Below, in pieces: positions 9,163-17,277 of a stretch of 64,000 bases of DNA. Source of the DNA: Clostridiales bacterium COT073_COT-073. GTDB taxonomy: Bacteria > Bacillota > Clostridia > Lachnospirales > Vallitaleaceae. The stretch covers positions 59,725 through 123,724 of the forward strand of contig RQYD01000020.1 of NCBI GenBank assembly GCA_003858485.1, in the 5' to 3' direction. Both the position numbers and the translations under genes were made by a program. Each line of letters begins with the position of its first letter. Within the stretch, counting starts at the first letter, position 1. Under the pieces are notes generated by a model. It was not told where the DNA came from. It was given only the letters and a program-made list of their open reading frames with translations, and did not search any database.

Positions 9163-10605
9163 TTATTCCATATATACTCTATCTGGGTCTGTTTTATAAA
9201 ATGTAGCTCTTGAAATCTTACTTTTCTCCAAATACCCGTGCTTTACAAGATTATCAAGTACTTTCTTTCTAAAATATGTTGAATCCGTAATACCAAGATA
9301 TTTTGCTATTTCCGATGCTTTATGTGCCTTAAAATAGCAAAATGACAATGTCTTTCCATCCAACTCGGTACCATTTGGAACAGGCTTAAAATTTAATACC
9401 GGTACCATTTTATCTTCAACTCCATTATCATAAGTTAAATCAGGAAGTACAAGTGTAAAATGATCCGATGTCGAATAAATGTATGGCTTGTGTACCATGT
9501 CAGCAAATGCATATTCTTCCATAATTTTATCAAATCCTGTACCTGCCGCTTCCATTACATTGCAAGCAACTAAAACACCGGAAATCAACTCGTTTCTTCG
9601 TTTAGAAATTACACCTGATAAATCGTATGTTTTCCCCAGTTTTTCACTTCTGTAAAATCCTCCCGGTGATGAAATCTCCAAGCGATCTTTAAACATATCA
9701 ATTTGTATCTGTGTTCCATCCAAATAATAATCTCGATGTGCAACCGCATTTATCACTCCTTCAAACAAAGCTCTGGCTGGATAGGAATCTATATTAATTC
9801 GTGCATGATCCAGTTTTATAATAGAGTGATTCATCCTTTGGTTCACAAAATCCATAATATAATTAATGGTTGATGTGATATTTCCATTATATCGATTTAT
9901 TGTAACTATTCTTTCGCTCCCCTTACTAAAACCGGAAAAGGCTGAACATTGTACTTCTGTTTTTTTCTCTTTGTAATCATCCAAAAACAAAACTGCGCCA
10001 TTTAATAAATAACCATCTTCATTTACGAAACCTAACGACCGTAAGGCTTTTTCATTTAGCTTTTTACCATCATTGTGTTTTTCATAAAATTCATGCAAAT
10101 CCCCAAATTTTTCCTTCTCATATTTTATCTCTGATACCAAAATATCATACTGAGTTTTTTTGCTTTTTACACTCATTTCAATGATTTCTTCATAGGTTGC
10201 ACCATTGGTAAAGCCATCTCTTCTCATAAAAATAGACGGAATATTTTTGTATTTTAAAATTACCGGTTTTACTGCCGATTCTTCAATGTTGACCCTTATT
10301 ACAAAGCGTTCCTTGCCCTTTATTTCGTATCTGATAAAAGATATTTTCATCTGAGGCCTGGGGGTCAAATGTTCATTTACCTGGTTATTGAAATAATTTC
10401 TTTCTTTATCTGCATCTTCCCTATCGAATCCAATTAGTTTGTTTGTCTTATCTTCCACTCTGATATAAAACTCACCACCGGATGCATTCGCAAAACCTGC
10501 AATACTTTTAAGCCAGCCAATTATGTCACTTCGATTTAAAACTGCCTTACTTTCAAACTTATCACTTTCTAGTTTTGTTTCTTCAACTATCTCTTCTAAA
10601 TACAT
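9163..10605 (-). CDS. AlbA_2 / HATPase_c_4 ATP-binding transcriptional regulator
   Basis: The 480-residue protein begins with an AlbA_2 (Schlafen-like divergent AAA_4) domain: an ESK near residue 18, then IAGFANASGGEFYIRV (about 35-50). It continues with a GHKL-like HATPase_c_4 segment (ALFEGVINAVAHRDY, with GTGFDKIMEEY later). It ends in a winged helix (HKASEIAKYLGITDSTYFRKKVLDNL). Such proteins are putative DNA-binding regulators or effectors, often found in defence islands. It sits between jetB and jetC but has its own promoter overlapped by phased repeats (10630-10705), which suggests autoregulation. GAGGTGATG precedes the ATG. Its stop abuts an ATG of a 20-codon ORF (9100-9162) of doubtful value. 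Confidence 0.85.
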   Translation of the reverse strand: MYLEEIVEETKLESDKFESKAVLNRSDIIGWLKSIAGFANASGGEFYIRVEDKTNKLIGFDREDADKERNYFNNQVNEHLTPRPQMKISFIRYEIKGKERFVIRVNIEESAVKPVILKYKNIPSIFMRRDGFTNGATYEEIIEMSVKSKKTQYDILVSEIKYEKEKFGDLHEFYEKHNDGKKLNEKALRSLGFVNEDGYLLNGAVLFLDDYKEKKTEVQCSAFSGFSKGSERIVTINRYNGNITSTINYIMDFVNQRMNHSIIKLDHARINIDSYPARALFEGVINAVAHRDYYLDGTQIQIDMFKDRLEISSPGGFYRSEKLGKTYDLSGVISKRRNELISGVLVACNVMEAAGTGFDKIMEEYAFADMVHKPYIYSTSDHFTLVLPDLTYDNGVEDKMVPVLNFKPVPNGTELDGKTLSFCYFKAHKASEIAKYLGITDSTYFRKKVLDNLVKHGYLEKSKISRATFYKTDPDRVYME

Positions 10606-10629
10606 ACATCATCACCTCGATTTTGAACT

Positions 10630-10705
10630 ACTTCAATAATATAACAAACTCACTTCAAAGTCAACTTCAATATCACTTCAAACATTGTACAAATTACTTT
10701 GAAGT
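10630..10705 (-). promoter_or_regulatory. Promoter overlapped by phased ACTTCAA repeats (operator)
   Basis: Minus-strand TTGACT (10664-10659) and TATTAT (10641-10636) are 17 bp apart and drive the AlbA_2 gene. Four copies of ACTTCAA (plus-strand view) begin at 10630, 10652, 10664 and 10675, that is, at spacings of 22, 12 and 11 bp and so on one face of the helix. An inverted copy TTGAAGT lies at 10699-10705. The repeats cover both promoter boxes, as expected for a cooperative autorepressor site. Confidence 0.6.
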
Positions 10706-10711
10706 GCGTAA

Positions 10712-10762
10712 GCAAAATGAATGCGACCGTAAAGCGGACATATTCATTTTGCAGCGCTTTAC
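10712..10762. repeat. Interleaved inverted repeats (A-B-A'-B')
   Basis: GCAAAATGAAT (10712-10722) is matched by ATTCATTTTGC (10742-10752). GTAAAGCG (10729-10736) is matched by CGCTTTAC (10755-10762). The arms interleave, so as RNA they could form a pseudoknot or two mutually exclusive hairpins. No coding frame crosses the segment. It lies immediately upstream of the AlbA_2 operator and inside the possible transcript from the 11,000 promoter. Confidence 0.55.
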
Positions 10763-10999
10763 CGTCAGACAATTGGTTTTGCAGAGCAAAATCCGATGTC
10801 CTTGTAAGTAATTCGCTTGTACATTGTCAGAGAACTGTGGCAAATGATTTCATGCAAAGTGTTTGGCAGTGGTAATCTCCGGATAGATTCAATTTAACCG
10901 AACATTTATAGATGGAAGGAATCGCATCACTTTAAATATACAATTCACATTCCGAAAACAATACTGCTTTATAAGATTTCTTTCAAATATTTTCCTTTC

Positions 11000-11028
11000 A
11001 TTATATCACTTTTCCCCTGTTTTGTCAG
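11000..11028 (-). promoter_or_regulatory. Strong minus-strand promoter without an adjacent gene
   Basis: CTGACA (11028-11023) and a perfect TATAAT (11005-11000) are 17 bp apart. The next gene on this strand is the AlbA_2 regulator about 390 bp further on. A transcript from here would carry a long leader or be an unannotated RNA of the 10,700-10,990 region. Only very short ORFs follow (for example MKGKYLKEIL). Confidence 0.5.
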
Positions 11029-11182
11029 TTAATTCGGGGTTTTTAATAATCTTTTTCATAGTCCGCTCCTATTGCTTATTTTTTGTAATTCTTCCTTGTC
11101 TTGCCCATAATAATGAAACAAGATAGTAAATAAAAGGAATTCTCCTTTTTCTGTTCTCTGTTTTGTTTTTTGAGAATAAAAA

Positions 11183-11231
11183 TACCGATCTCCAATCATT
11201 AGGCTTTTAAGTCTGACTTTTGAGATCGGTA
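11183..11231 (-). terminator. Rho-independent terminator of the LCM-type methyltransferase gene
   Basis: TACCGATCTC (11183-11192) pairs with GAGATCGGTA (11222-11231). On the minus strand the stem is followed by ATTTTTATT. It begins about 30 bp after the methyltransferase stop. This closes the upstream transcription unit before the AlbA_2 gene. Confidence 0.65.
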
Positions 11232-11260
11232 CAATATAAAATAAGTTAAAGTGCAACACT

Positions 11261-12064
11261 TCAAAACCCTAAATGAATTACCAATGTTCGGTGTAATTTA
11301 TCTGCCAGGTACATATATATTCGGGTTTTTAATTTTAATCCCCGGCAATTTTTTAATGCTCCCTCAAAAAATCCATCCACCTGTAACAGTTTTGTCTGGG
11401 TAGCCTTGGCAAACTCTTTTGGATTATCTACACTAAAATACATCCTTGCATTTAAATTGCCAGTTTTTCTTACATATTTATTGGCTAATTTTAAGCCGGC
11501 AGAATTGGTGGCATCAAATACCAACTCTCCTTTCGGAATGAAATCTTTCATTTGCCTGATCATCTGTATAATTTTATTTTCCTCAAAGTACTGATATACC
11601 CCTGAAACCACAATCATTGTCGGGAGTGAAACGTCTATTTCTTTTATCCAGTCCAGAGTAAACATATCTCCTGGTATCAAGGTTTCATTTTCAGCCTTTC
11701 CCAATACCCTTTTTCGACTTTCAATCACCTCAGGCAAATCAGCTTGATAAAAATTAGCTTTCCGATTATTAATCCGATGATAAGCCGTTTCTAAACCGGC
11801 TCCCAAAAACACTACATTGCTTTGGCTGTTTTTCACAAGAAATTTTTCTATCTGTTTATCAATGGTTTGCTGTCTGCAAACACTGGCCATATAAAAATAT
11901 TCTGTGGTATTCTTTTGGATGCCGTTTGTCGGAATATATGGTTTTAATGATAATGCTTTTTTATCACAAAAAAAATATGGAAATTTCTCCGATGCGTAAA
12001 TTCTTGCCACAAGTGGGATATATAAAGTATCCTCAACACCACTTAATAAATTTTCTGTACTCAT
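11261..12064 (-). CDS. LCM-type class I SAM methyltransferase
   Basis: The 267-residue protein resembles the leucine carboxyl methyltransferase / polyketide O-methyltransferase-like family (PF04072 type). It has NVVFLGAGLET (GAGLET at 88-93), NFYQADLPEVIESRKRVLG where the family has a D-x-P-x-V strand, and TMIVVSGVYQYFEE as the usual vSGvlmYl..e segment. The acceptor is unknown. It lies about 110 bp downstream of jetB on the same strand, follows AAGGAG, and has its own terminator. It is not a known Wadjet component, so it is either cargo inserted in the operon or a recruited accessory gene. Confidence 0.8.
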   Translation of the reverse strand: MSTENLLSGVEDTLYIPLVARIYASEKFPYFFCDKKALSLKPYIPTNGIQKNTTEYFYMASVCRQQTIDKQIEKFLVKNSQSNVVFLGAGLETAYHRINNRKANFYQADLPEVIESRKRVLGKAENETLIPGDMFTLDWIKEIDVSLPTMIVVSGVYQYFEENKIIQMIRQMKDFIPKGELVFDATNSAGLKLANKYVRKTGNLNARMYFSVDNPKEFAKATQTKLLQVDGFFEGALKNCRGLKLKTRIYMYLADKLHRTLVIHLGF

Positions 12065-12176
12065 AGCGTAACACTCCTTTTTTCAGATTTCATTTTCTGC
12101 AACTAGCTGAATCCCATTTTTATTTCAATGTTCATAATAAAAACATTGTGCCATGCCGGTCATTATTCAGGATTTA

Positions 12177-12920
12177 TCATACTTGTATTTCTTCCACCAA
12201 CTCCTGCTCAGTATTTCCCTCCGAAAAATGATAAATCAAGTCCAGTATCCCCCGATTGTATTCATATGCCATAAAATAACGGGTAACAATGATCCGCATT
12301 TTCAGAGTCAATGTATATTCCTCCGGGCCGACTTCCTGTATCAGTTCTTCTGCCTGCAAAAAACGAAGTACATTTCCTAAAAATGCTTTCCTGGATTTGG
12401 TGGTGGCAATTTCCTTGGTACCCTCTTTTATAATATCCAGCTGATTCCAACGCTCAATGATTCCCAACCAGTTATATTCATACTCCCTTTCCAGCTGTTT
12501 TAACTTTTCAGCACCGATACCATTTAGCACCTCTATCCTATCATTCATGCTGGCCAGCCAGTCACTTAATGTCAGAAAATCTCTGGTCATTTGCGAAGTA
12601 TGGTAGCTATTATAAAACTCTCCTACCAAAATAATAATTGCCAAATACATCATGTAAATATCTATATTTTTACTGTTAGCCGGTAAAATTTTTTTGATTT
12701 CTTCATTGCTGCGATGATAATCCGATCCTTCGGTCAAGGGAATAAAATAATAATAATCGCCGGCACTGATAATAGTCGCTTTGGCCTCAGCTGCAAAACT
12801 GTCCACCAGCTGGCGGACTTCCGGCTCAGCAATTGCCCGGCAATCTTCCTTGGACGCTTTTCCGTTTTGCAGTAATCGATGATATATTTTATGAGCTTCC
12901 ATAATTTGTGATATTTGCAT
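12177..12920 (-). CDS. jetB: Wadjet JetB (MksE/DUF6063-like subunit)
   Basis: The 247-residue protein (from the ATG at 12920, which has GGAGGG at proper spacing; an upstream in-frame ATG at 12935 overlaps that site) is an all-helical protein with paired winged-helix features. It matches what I know of the DUF6063 family found beside Wadjet JetA. The role is the KITE-like subunit that bridges the kleisin JetA and the SMC JetC. Family assignment rests on context (jetA upstream, jetD next) and on the sequence type DWLASMNDRIEVLNGIGAEKLKQLE. It is separated from jetA by a 248-bp repeat-rich gap and from jetC by 3.1 kb. Confidence 0.78.
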   Translation of the reverse strand: MQISQIMEAHKIYHRLLQNGKASKEDCRAIAEPEVRQLVDSFAAEAKATIISAGDYYYFIPLTEGSDYHRSNEEIKKILPANSKNIDIYMMYLAIIILVGEFYNSYHTSQMTRDFLTLSDWLASMNDRIEVLNGIGAEKLKQLEREYEYNWLGIIERWNQLDIIKEGTKEIATTKSRKAFLGNVLRFLQAEELIQEVGPEEYTLTLKMRIIVTRYFMAYEYNRGILDLIYHFSEGNTEQELVEEIQV

Positions 12921-12979
12921 TTGACTGCCCTCCATTTATCTTTAGTGTTACTGCCTCTCTTTAACCAGGAATTTTGTGG

Positions 12980-13189
12980 TTTGCTCCGAAATCAATCTTC
13001 GAAGCGCGAGCGCTTCTCGCTTGTTTCTTCGCATATATTTTTGTATTATTTCTGTGAGTGCAATCGAAAAATGTTCCATTTTTCGATTCGCGTTACCGCT
13101 CTTATAGTTTGCTCCGAAATCAATCTTCGAAGCGCAATCTTCGAAGCGCAAGCGCTTCTCGCTTGTTTCTTCGCAAACTGCACTCACAG
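12980..13189. repeat. Palindromic repeat block between jetA and jetB
   Basis: Two near-identical direct copies (12980-13033 and 13108-13175) both begin TTTGCTCCGAAATCAATC and end TTGTTTCTTCGCA. Each contains a GAAGCGC/GCGCTTC palindrome. The second has an extra internal 14-15-bp duplication of ATCTTCGAAGCGC. Between them is a perfect hairpin AATCGAAAAAT-GTTCC-ATTTTTCGATT (13062-13088). CTGTGAGTGCA (13052-13062) and its inverse TGCACTCACAG (13179-13189) bracket the right half, and the jetA stop codon lies inside the latter. It resembles a REP/MITE-like insertion into the operon. Confidence 0.75.
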
Positions 13190-14767
13190 TTTATTCGCGG
13201 ATATTATTTCGATTTTGATTTCGGTCATTTCTGCAAATTCACTTTCTATTTTGTTCTCTAAAGCCAGGGCTTTGATAGTTTTTATTCCCTTTACACCGAG
13301 AAATGCTTTATAAAATACATGCATTTCACTTTCTTGAATGGCTGTAATATCCAAAGTACCAAAATGATGAACCAGCAGGAAAAATTGTAGAATGTAGCGT
13401 TTCAGATAATTTTCCGACTGCTGGCGATAGTTTCGCCCGGACTTCTTTTTCTCTGATTGCCGGCTTTTTTCTGCTTGTTCCACTGCTTCTGAGCTCTCTG
13501 CTACAGGATATTCTGGCAAAGTATTTAAGACATCACGGCTGCTAATCTGATTTCCTTTCGCATTTTTCCAAATAAAATCCCATGCTTTGGCATATAGCTC
13601 CTGACTCCACTCCAATTCCGCTTTTTTAATATCTTCAGACAGCGGCAGAAAAAAGGAATGGCTTTTTTCTGCTTCTTTCTCTCTCTCCATTCTTTGCCTT
13701 TGAAACACCCGTAGCGGCGACCAATAGGTTTGCCGGGAAAAGCCTAAAAATGGCTTGGCAAACATTTCTACTGACTCTAATGGCAAAGGAATCGTCATAA
13801 TTTTTTTGACAATATCCTGTTCAAAATTAAAAGCATCAATCCCTACATGATAAAGCATTTCTCTGGCAGCTTCCAAGGCCACTGTTTTTAGCTCTATACT
13901 TTCCTCCAGCAAAAGGGTATGGCTATTATGCACTTCATTTAATTCAGTATCTACTTTCAATAAAATATTATATAGCTTTCGTTCCTTTTCTGTCCGATTC
14001 ATATTTTGCTCATAACGCATCTTGGTTTCTCTGACAAAAGCTACCAGTTCATTAAATTCAATATGTTCTCTTTCCAGTCTTTCATTTACCGCCAGAATAA
14101 TGCCTTTATATCTTTGATAGACATCATCGGAAATAATATTGCCAATGATCTCCGTTCGGATTTTTTGCATATTTTCCTTGATGCTGTTGACATTGATTCG
14201 CATTTCATCAATTTGCCTGAGTGCCGAATGAAACTCTCCTTTTTCCAGTTGCTTCCGTAAAATCAACTGGCTAATCGACAGCGAAAACTCGGTATAAAAT
14301 TCTTTGGTGGCAAAAATCAGCTCCAGTCCCTCCTCATCCAAAGTGTAGTACTGTTTATTTTCTTCTCTGTCCCAACCGCTGACCTTTAAAATATGATAAC
14401 TGACGGCATCTTCTTTTTCAGTTTCAAAATTAAAAAAACGGTACTCCATCTTTTTGCCATCGGCAGGTCTGAGACTTTCAATAATTTCAACAGCAATGGC
14501 TAAGTACTCCTTGTCCTCCAGTTGATAAGTCATACTGCAAGTCCTTTTTAAATAATCCGCCAAATCGGACTTGGTGGTTTTATAATTTCTGGCCAGCATA
14601 TTTTCAAAGAAAAATAAAAGACTGCATAAAAGCAGATCCGGATAACTGATACTTTTGCCGGACTTGTCCTGTTTCCTTTTTCTATCCATACCGGAAAATA
14701 TTTGAAAAAGGGCAATCTTTTGCATTCGCTCATGATAACCTTGTAAGGTTTTACTATAATCTATCAT
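13184..14767 (-). CDS. jetA: Wadjet JetA (MksF-like kleisin)
   Basis: The 527-residue protein is largely alpha-helical with coiled-coil stretches (QIDEMRINVNSIKENMQKIRTEI) and an N-terminal winged-helix-like part. This is the pattern of MksF/JetA kleisins. Its start overlaps the end of jetD by 14 bp (ATGATAGATTATAG read in two frames), which indicates translational coupling. The stop falls within an inverted repeat of the downstream repeat block, so the last codons could have been altered by the insertion. Function: closes the JetC SMC ring in plasmid recognition. Assignment is from architecture and position. Confidence 0.83.
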   Translation of the reverse strand: MIDYSKTLQGYHERMQKIALFQIFSGMDRKRKQDKSGKSISYPDLLLCSLLFFFENMLARNYKTTKSDLADYLKRTCSMTYQLEDKEYLAIAVEIIESLRPADGKKMEYRFFNFETEKEDAVSYHILKVSGWDREENKQYYTLDEEGLELIFATKEFYTEFSLSISQLILRKQLEKGEFHSALRQIDEMRINVNSIKENMQKIRTEIIGNIISDDVYQRYKGIILAVNERLEREHIEFNELVAFVRETKMRYEQNMNRTEKERKLYNILLKVDTELNEVHNSHTLLLEESIELKTVALEAAREMLYHVGIDAFNFEQDIVKKIMTIPLPLESVEMFAKPFLGFSRQTYWSPLRVFQRQRMEREKEAEKSHSFFLPLSEDIKKAELEWSQELYAKAWDFIWKNAKGNQISSRDVLNTLPEYPVAESSEAVEQAEKSRQSEKKKSGRNYRQQSENYLKRYILQFFLLVHHFGTLDITAIQESEMHVFYKAFLGVKGIKTIKALALENKIESEFAEMTEIKIEIISANKL

Positions 14768-15779
14768 TTTGTCCCCTTACTAACACTTTTTTCATTTCCT
14801 CTTCTGATAACATTTCTTGTGGCAAATAACTGCCATTTTCAATTAACTGTATCAGCTCTTTAGCTCCTTCAAACTGACTACAAAATCTTTCGATTTTTTC
14901 TTTGGCACAGTTTTGATTTTCATGACCACGAACAGCTGTTTTTTTTAATAATGCCTGATATAGTTCCTGATGCAATCTCACTTCGATTTGCCTGGTCAGG
15001 GCATCAAAAATCTCAATTCCCTTTTTATCAAAATCACCAAAATACAGAATTTGATGTTTTCCCTCTAAGGGCAACTGATCTTCCAGCATTCGGCAGGAAG
15101 AAATAATCTTATAGCCTTGTCCGTAAATAACGGTTGTAAGCTCCGTCCATACCAAAATATTCATGACTTGTTTGAAAGTAGTTTTATTTTCAACAATTAG
15201 GTGATAATAAATTCTATCCTCTGCTGACTTCATTTGCACATTACTCAAAAAAACTGGATTTAAAGCAAAGGCAATCGGCTCATAACGGTCGCCAACAGTA
15301 AAACGCTCCCATAGCCCAATCTTTTTTAAAAACTGCTTGCCTTCTTTATACTCCAGCCATTTCTCATCTCCCACCAGACGAAGGGAAAGTTCCGGTAAAT
15401 ATAATTCCTCAAAAATTGTTTCTTCCTGAATCGAGTGGTGGATTTTTTGCAGGATTTCTTTATCTTTTTCTATTTCTTGTGGATATTTATAGTAATAATC
15501 GAAATGAATTCTGCTGTCAAGCTCCAATTCCATTCTCCGAATCAAAGCCCATTCTTCTTTGTATAAGGCAGTTTTATCGATCCGAAATTTGCTGCTGATC
15601 GTTAAATTGGGATTTTTTGAGAGTATGATCAAAACCTTATCCGCTAATAAAGCTTCCACCACCGCTTTCAGTTCCTGCTTTTCATAGCCTCCGCCAGACA
15701 TGGACTGTAAGCTGAAAAAGTCGATAGTTTTCTTAGGATACTGTTTTAATTGTTCAATGATTTTTGCTTTTAAATCCAT
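14754..15779 (-). CDS. jetD: Wadjet nuclease JetD (TOPRIM, DUF2220-like)
   Basis: The protein is 341 residues from the ATG at 15779 (GAGG six bases upstream; an in-frame GTG at 15803 is less likely). The C-terminal TOPRIM is visible as VENKTTF, supplying the metal-binding Glu, and ILYFGDFDKKGIEIFDAL, supplying DxD. The latter matches the Y-(W/F)-GD-x-D-xxG signature of JetD. An N-terminal helical arm domain precedes it. In known Wadjet systems JetD nicks or cleaves the extruded circular DNA. It is the first gene of the locus and overlaps jetA. Confidence 0.87.
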   Translation of the reverse strand: MDLKAKIIEQLKQYPKKTIDFFSLQSMSGGGYEKQELKAVVEALLADKVLIILSKNPNLTISSKFRIDKTALYKEEWALIRRMELELDSRIHFDYYYKYPQEIEKDKEILQKIHHSIQEETIFEELYLPELSLRLVGDEKWLEYKEGKQFLKKIGLWERFTVGDRYEPIAFALNPVFLSNVQMKSAEDRIYYHLIVENKTTFKQVMNILVWTELTTVIYGQGYKIISSCRMLEDQLPLEGKHQILYFGDFDKKGIEIFDALTRQIEVRLHQELYQALLKKTAVRGHENQNCAKEKIERFCSQFEGAKELIQLIENGSYLPQEMLSEEEMKKVLVRGQNDRL

Positions 15780-15900
15780 GAAAGGCCTCACTTTACATGC
15801 CACTCAAATAGTTAAAAGTTGCTCTGCAAATGTTCTTAGGTATTTTTTCAAGATCTACGACCATCTGTATTTATAGTATTTATTGTATTTTTATGTTTTA

Positions 15901-15929
15901 ATTGTAACATTATGTCCTGCAAAAGACAA
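15901..15929 (-). promoter_or_regulatory. Candidate promoter of the jet operon
   Basis: On the minus strand TTGTCT (15929-15924) and TACAAT (15906-15901) are 17 bp apart, about 120 bp upstream of jetD. Nothing else in 15,804-16,090 looks coding. The boxes are imperfect, so the call is tentative. Confidence 0.4.
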
Positions 15930-16105
15930 CTGTAAAATATCGCCTTTGACACTAACAAGTTTTTCTTAGTGAATCTCATTTGTTGCATTTTCTATAGCTG
16001 TTTTTATTTTTACTTATTAATTCTTAGCTCAACTTTCCCACAGTCTTTCTGAGTTCTTAAATAAAGTATGAACACCGGTTTGTTTTCAGCAAAATCAATA
16101 AAACA

Positions 16106-16142
16106 GGCTATCACATAAAGGTAAATCCTGTGTGCAATAGCC
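16106..16142 (-). terminator. Rho-independent terminator of the MerR gene
   Basis: GGCTATCACA (16106-16115) pairs with TGTGCAATAGCC (16131-16142, with a small bulge). On the minus strand the stem is followed by TGTTTTATTG. It lies just past the stop of the MerR gene. Confidence 0.6.
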
Positions 16143-16164
16143 CTGATCTGTTATTTCATTTTCC

Positions 16165-17010
16165 TTATTTATTCTCTCTCAATCTTTCATCCGCCTCCAG
16201 CATCTTCTGATAATATTGATCATAACTCCTGCTAAACTTTCTTAATAAGGGAATGGCCACTGCATAATAGCCACTTTCCAGCATATAGTTTTTCAGTTTA
16301 TCCTGGATCTTCTTCAGCAAGCTGTTTTGATATTCTTCACTTGCTTTATAGGCTTTATATTGTGCTATTACTTCTTTATTTTCTTCCTGCCATCTGTCCA
16401 CATTATCAATTGCCTTGATTTTTTGAGCGGTAAATGCATACATATCCTGATTGGTAATACCCTGTGCCAGCTTTTCAATACACTCCTGTTCTTCTTTGGT
16501 CAAATTTAATTCCGGCATATGATCTAAAAAAGTAATATACTCCTGGAATGCCTGTTCCCCTTCCTCTGTCAATGGTTCATTTAAAAATGGTTGATAAGCT
16601 GCAAAAAACATCTGGCCAAAATATCCGGGAAATACGATCTCCAACCTTCGGTAAATGCTTTCTTCTCTTTCTAAAACAGATAACTCGGTTAAAATGTCTT
16701 CCAGATCACCTTGTAGCGCCAATTTTTCCAGTAATTCCAGCTTTTTCTTTTGTACCTGTCCTTCTCTTTGCTTTTTTCTAAGGACCGAAGACAGAGAGCC
16801 ATCTCCATGTTCGATCAATTCGGAAATTTCGGAAATACTTAAACCCAGCCTCCGAAAGGTGGAAACTTTTTGTAAGATCTTTAAATCCTCCTCCGAATAC
16901 TCCCGATAGCCATTAGCATTTTTGAGTGGTTGAATCAGCCCTTTTTCTTCATAATACTCAATCGCTTTCCTGGTTAGACCGCTATTTTTTTCAATTTCAT
17001 TTCTCAGCAT
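16165..17010 (-). CDS. MerR-family transcriptional activator
   Basis: The 281-residue protein has an N-terminal MerR helix-turn-helix (EIEKNSGLTRKAIEYYEEKGLI, wing GYREYSEEDLKIL) and a dimerisation helix. A 180-residue helical effector domain follows (YFGQMFFAAYQPFLNEPLTEEG), which I do not recognise as TipAS or BmrR. The start is the ATG at 17010 with AAAGGAGGT; a longer frame to 17064 overlaps the promoter and is rejected. The 19-bp-spacer promoter directly upstream indicates autoregulation. No obvious target other than itself is seen. Confidence 0.85.
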   Translation of the reverse strand: MLRNEIEKNSGLTRKAIEYYEEKGLIQPLKNANGYREYSEEDLKILQKVSTFRRLGLSISEISELIEHGDGSLSSVLRKKQREGQVQKKKLELLEKLALQGDLEDILTELSVLEREESIYRRLEIVFPGYFGQMFFAAYQPFLNEPLTEEGEQAFQEYITFLDHMPELNLTKEEQECIEKLAQGITNQDMYAFTAQKIKAIDNVDRWQEENKEVIAQYKAYKASEEYQNSLLKKIQDKLKNYMLESGYYAVAIPLLRKFSRSYDQYYQKMLEADERLRENK

Positions 17011-17033
17011 TTTGCCACCTCCTTTGTATCCAA

Positions 17034-17064
17034 AGGATATCACTGTCCCCAGCGGACAAGTCAA
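17034..17064 (-). promoter_or_regulatory. MerR-type promoter/operator with 19-bp spacer
   Basis: Minus-strand TTGACT (17064-17059) and TATCCT (17039-17034) are 19 bp apart. The dyad TGTCC-GCTG-GGGACA is centred in the spacer. This is the classic over-long spacer that MerR proteins untwist upon ligand binding. It drives the MerR gene itself. Confidence 0.8.
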
Positions 17065-17277
17065 GAGTTATTTTCACTTTCTACTCTAAAACGATTCCTG
17101 TCCCCGTAAATTTTTTTGCACTCCTGCAAATATCAGCTATTACGCTCTGAATAAATAGTTTGTATCTGCTCCTTTAACTCCGCATAGGGATTACATTTGC
17201 TGCTCCGGTAATTTTTATTCCGCCATTCCGGTGAGACCATATAGCCCCTTTGCATATATCGGGCTGTGCCTGACCTC

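Noticed and set aside
11056..11259. 67-codon ORF on the minus strand after the LCM-type methyltransferase
   Set aside because: It reads straight through the terminator stem and has no ribosome site or recognisable sequence.
12948..13187. 79-codon ORF between jetA and jetB
   Set aside because: It is made almost wholly of the palindromic repeat block and lacks a ribosome site, so it is taken as a chance frame.
12980..13189. CRISPR-like appearance of repeated units
   Set aside because: There are only two copies, without spacers of even length; the units are palindromic modules, and no cas gene is present.
17133..17255. 40-codon ORF downstream of the TPM gene
   Set aside because: The residues look plausible, but there is no ribosome site and no family match.
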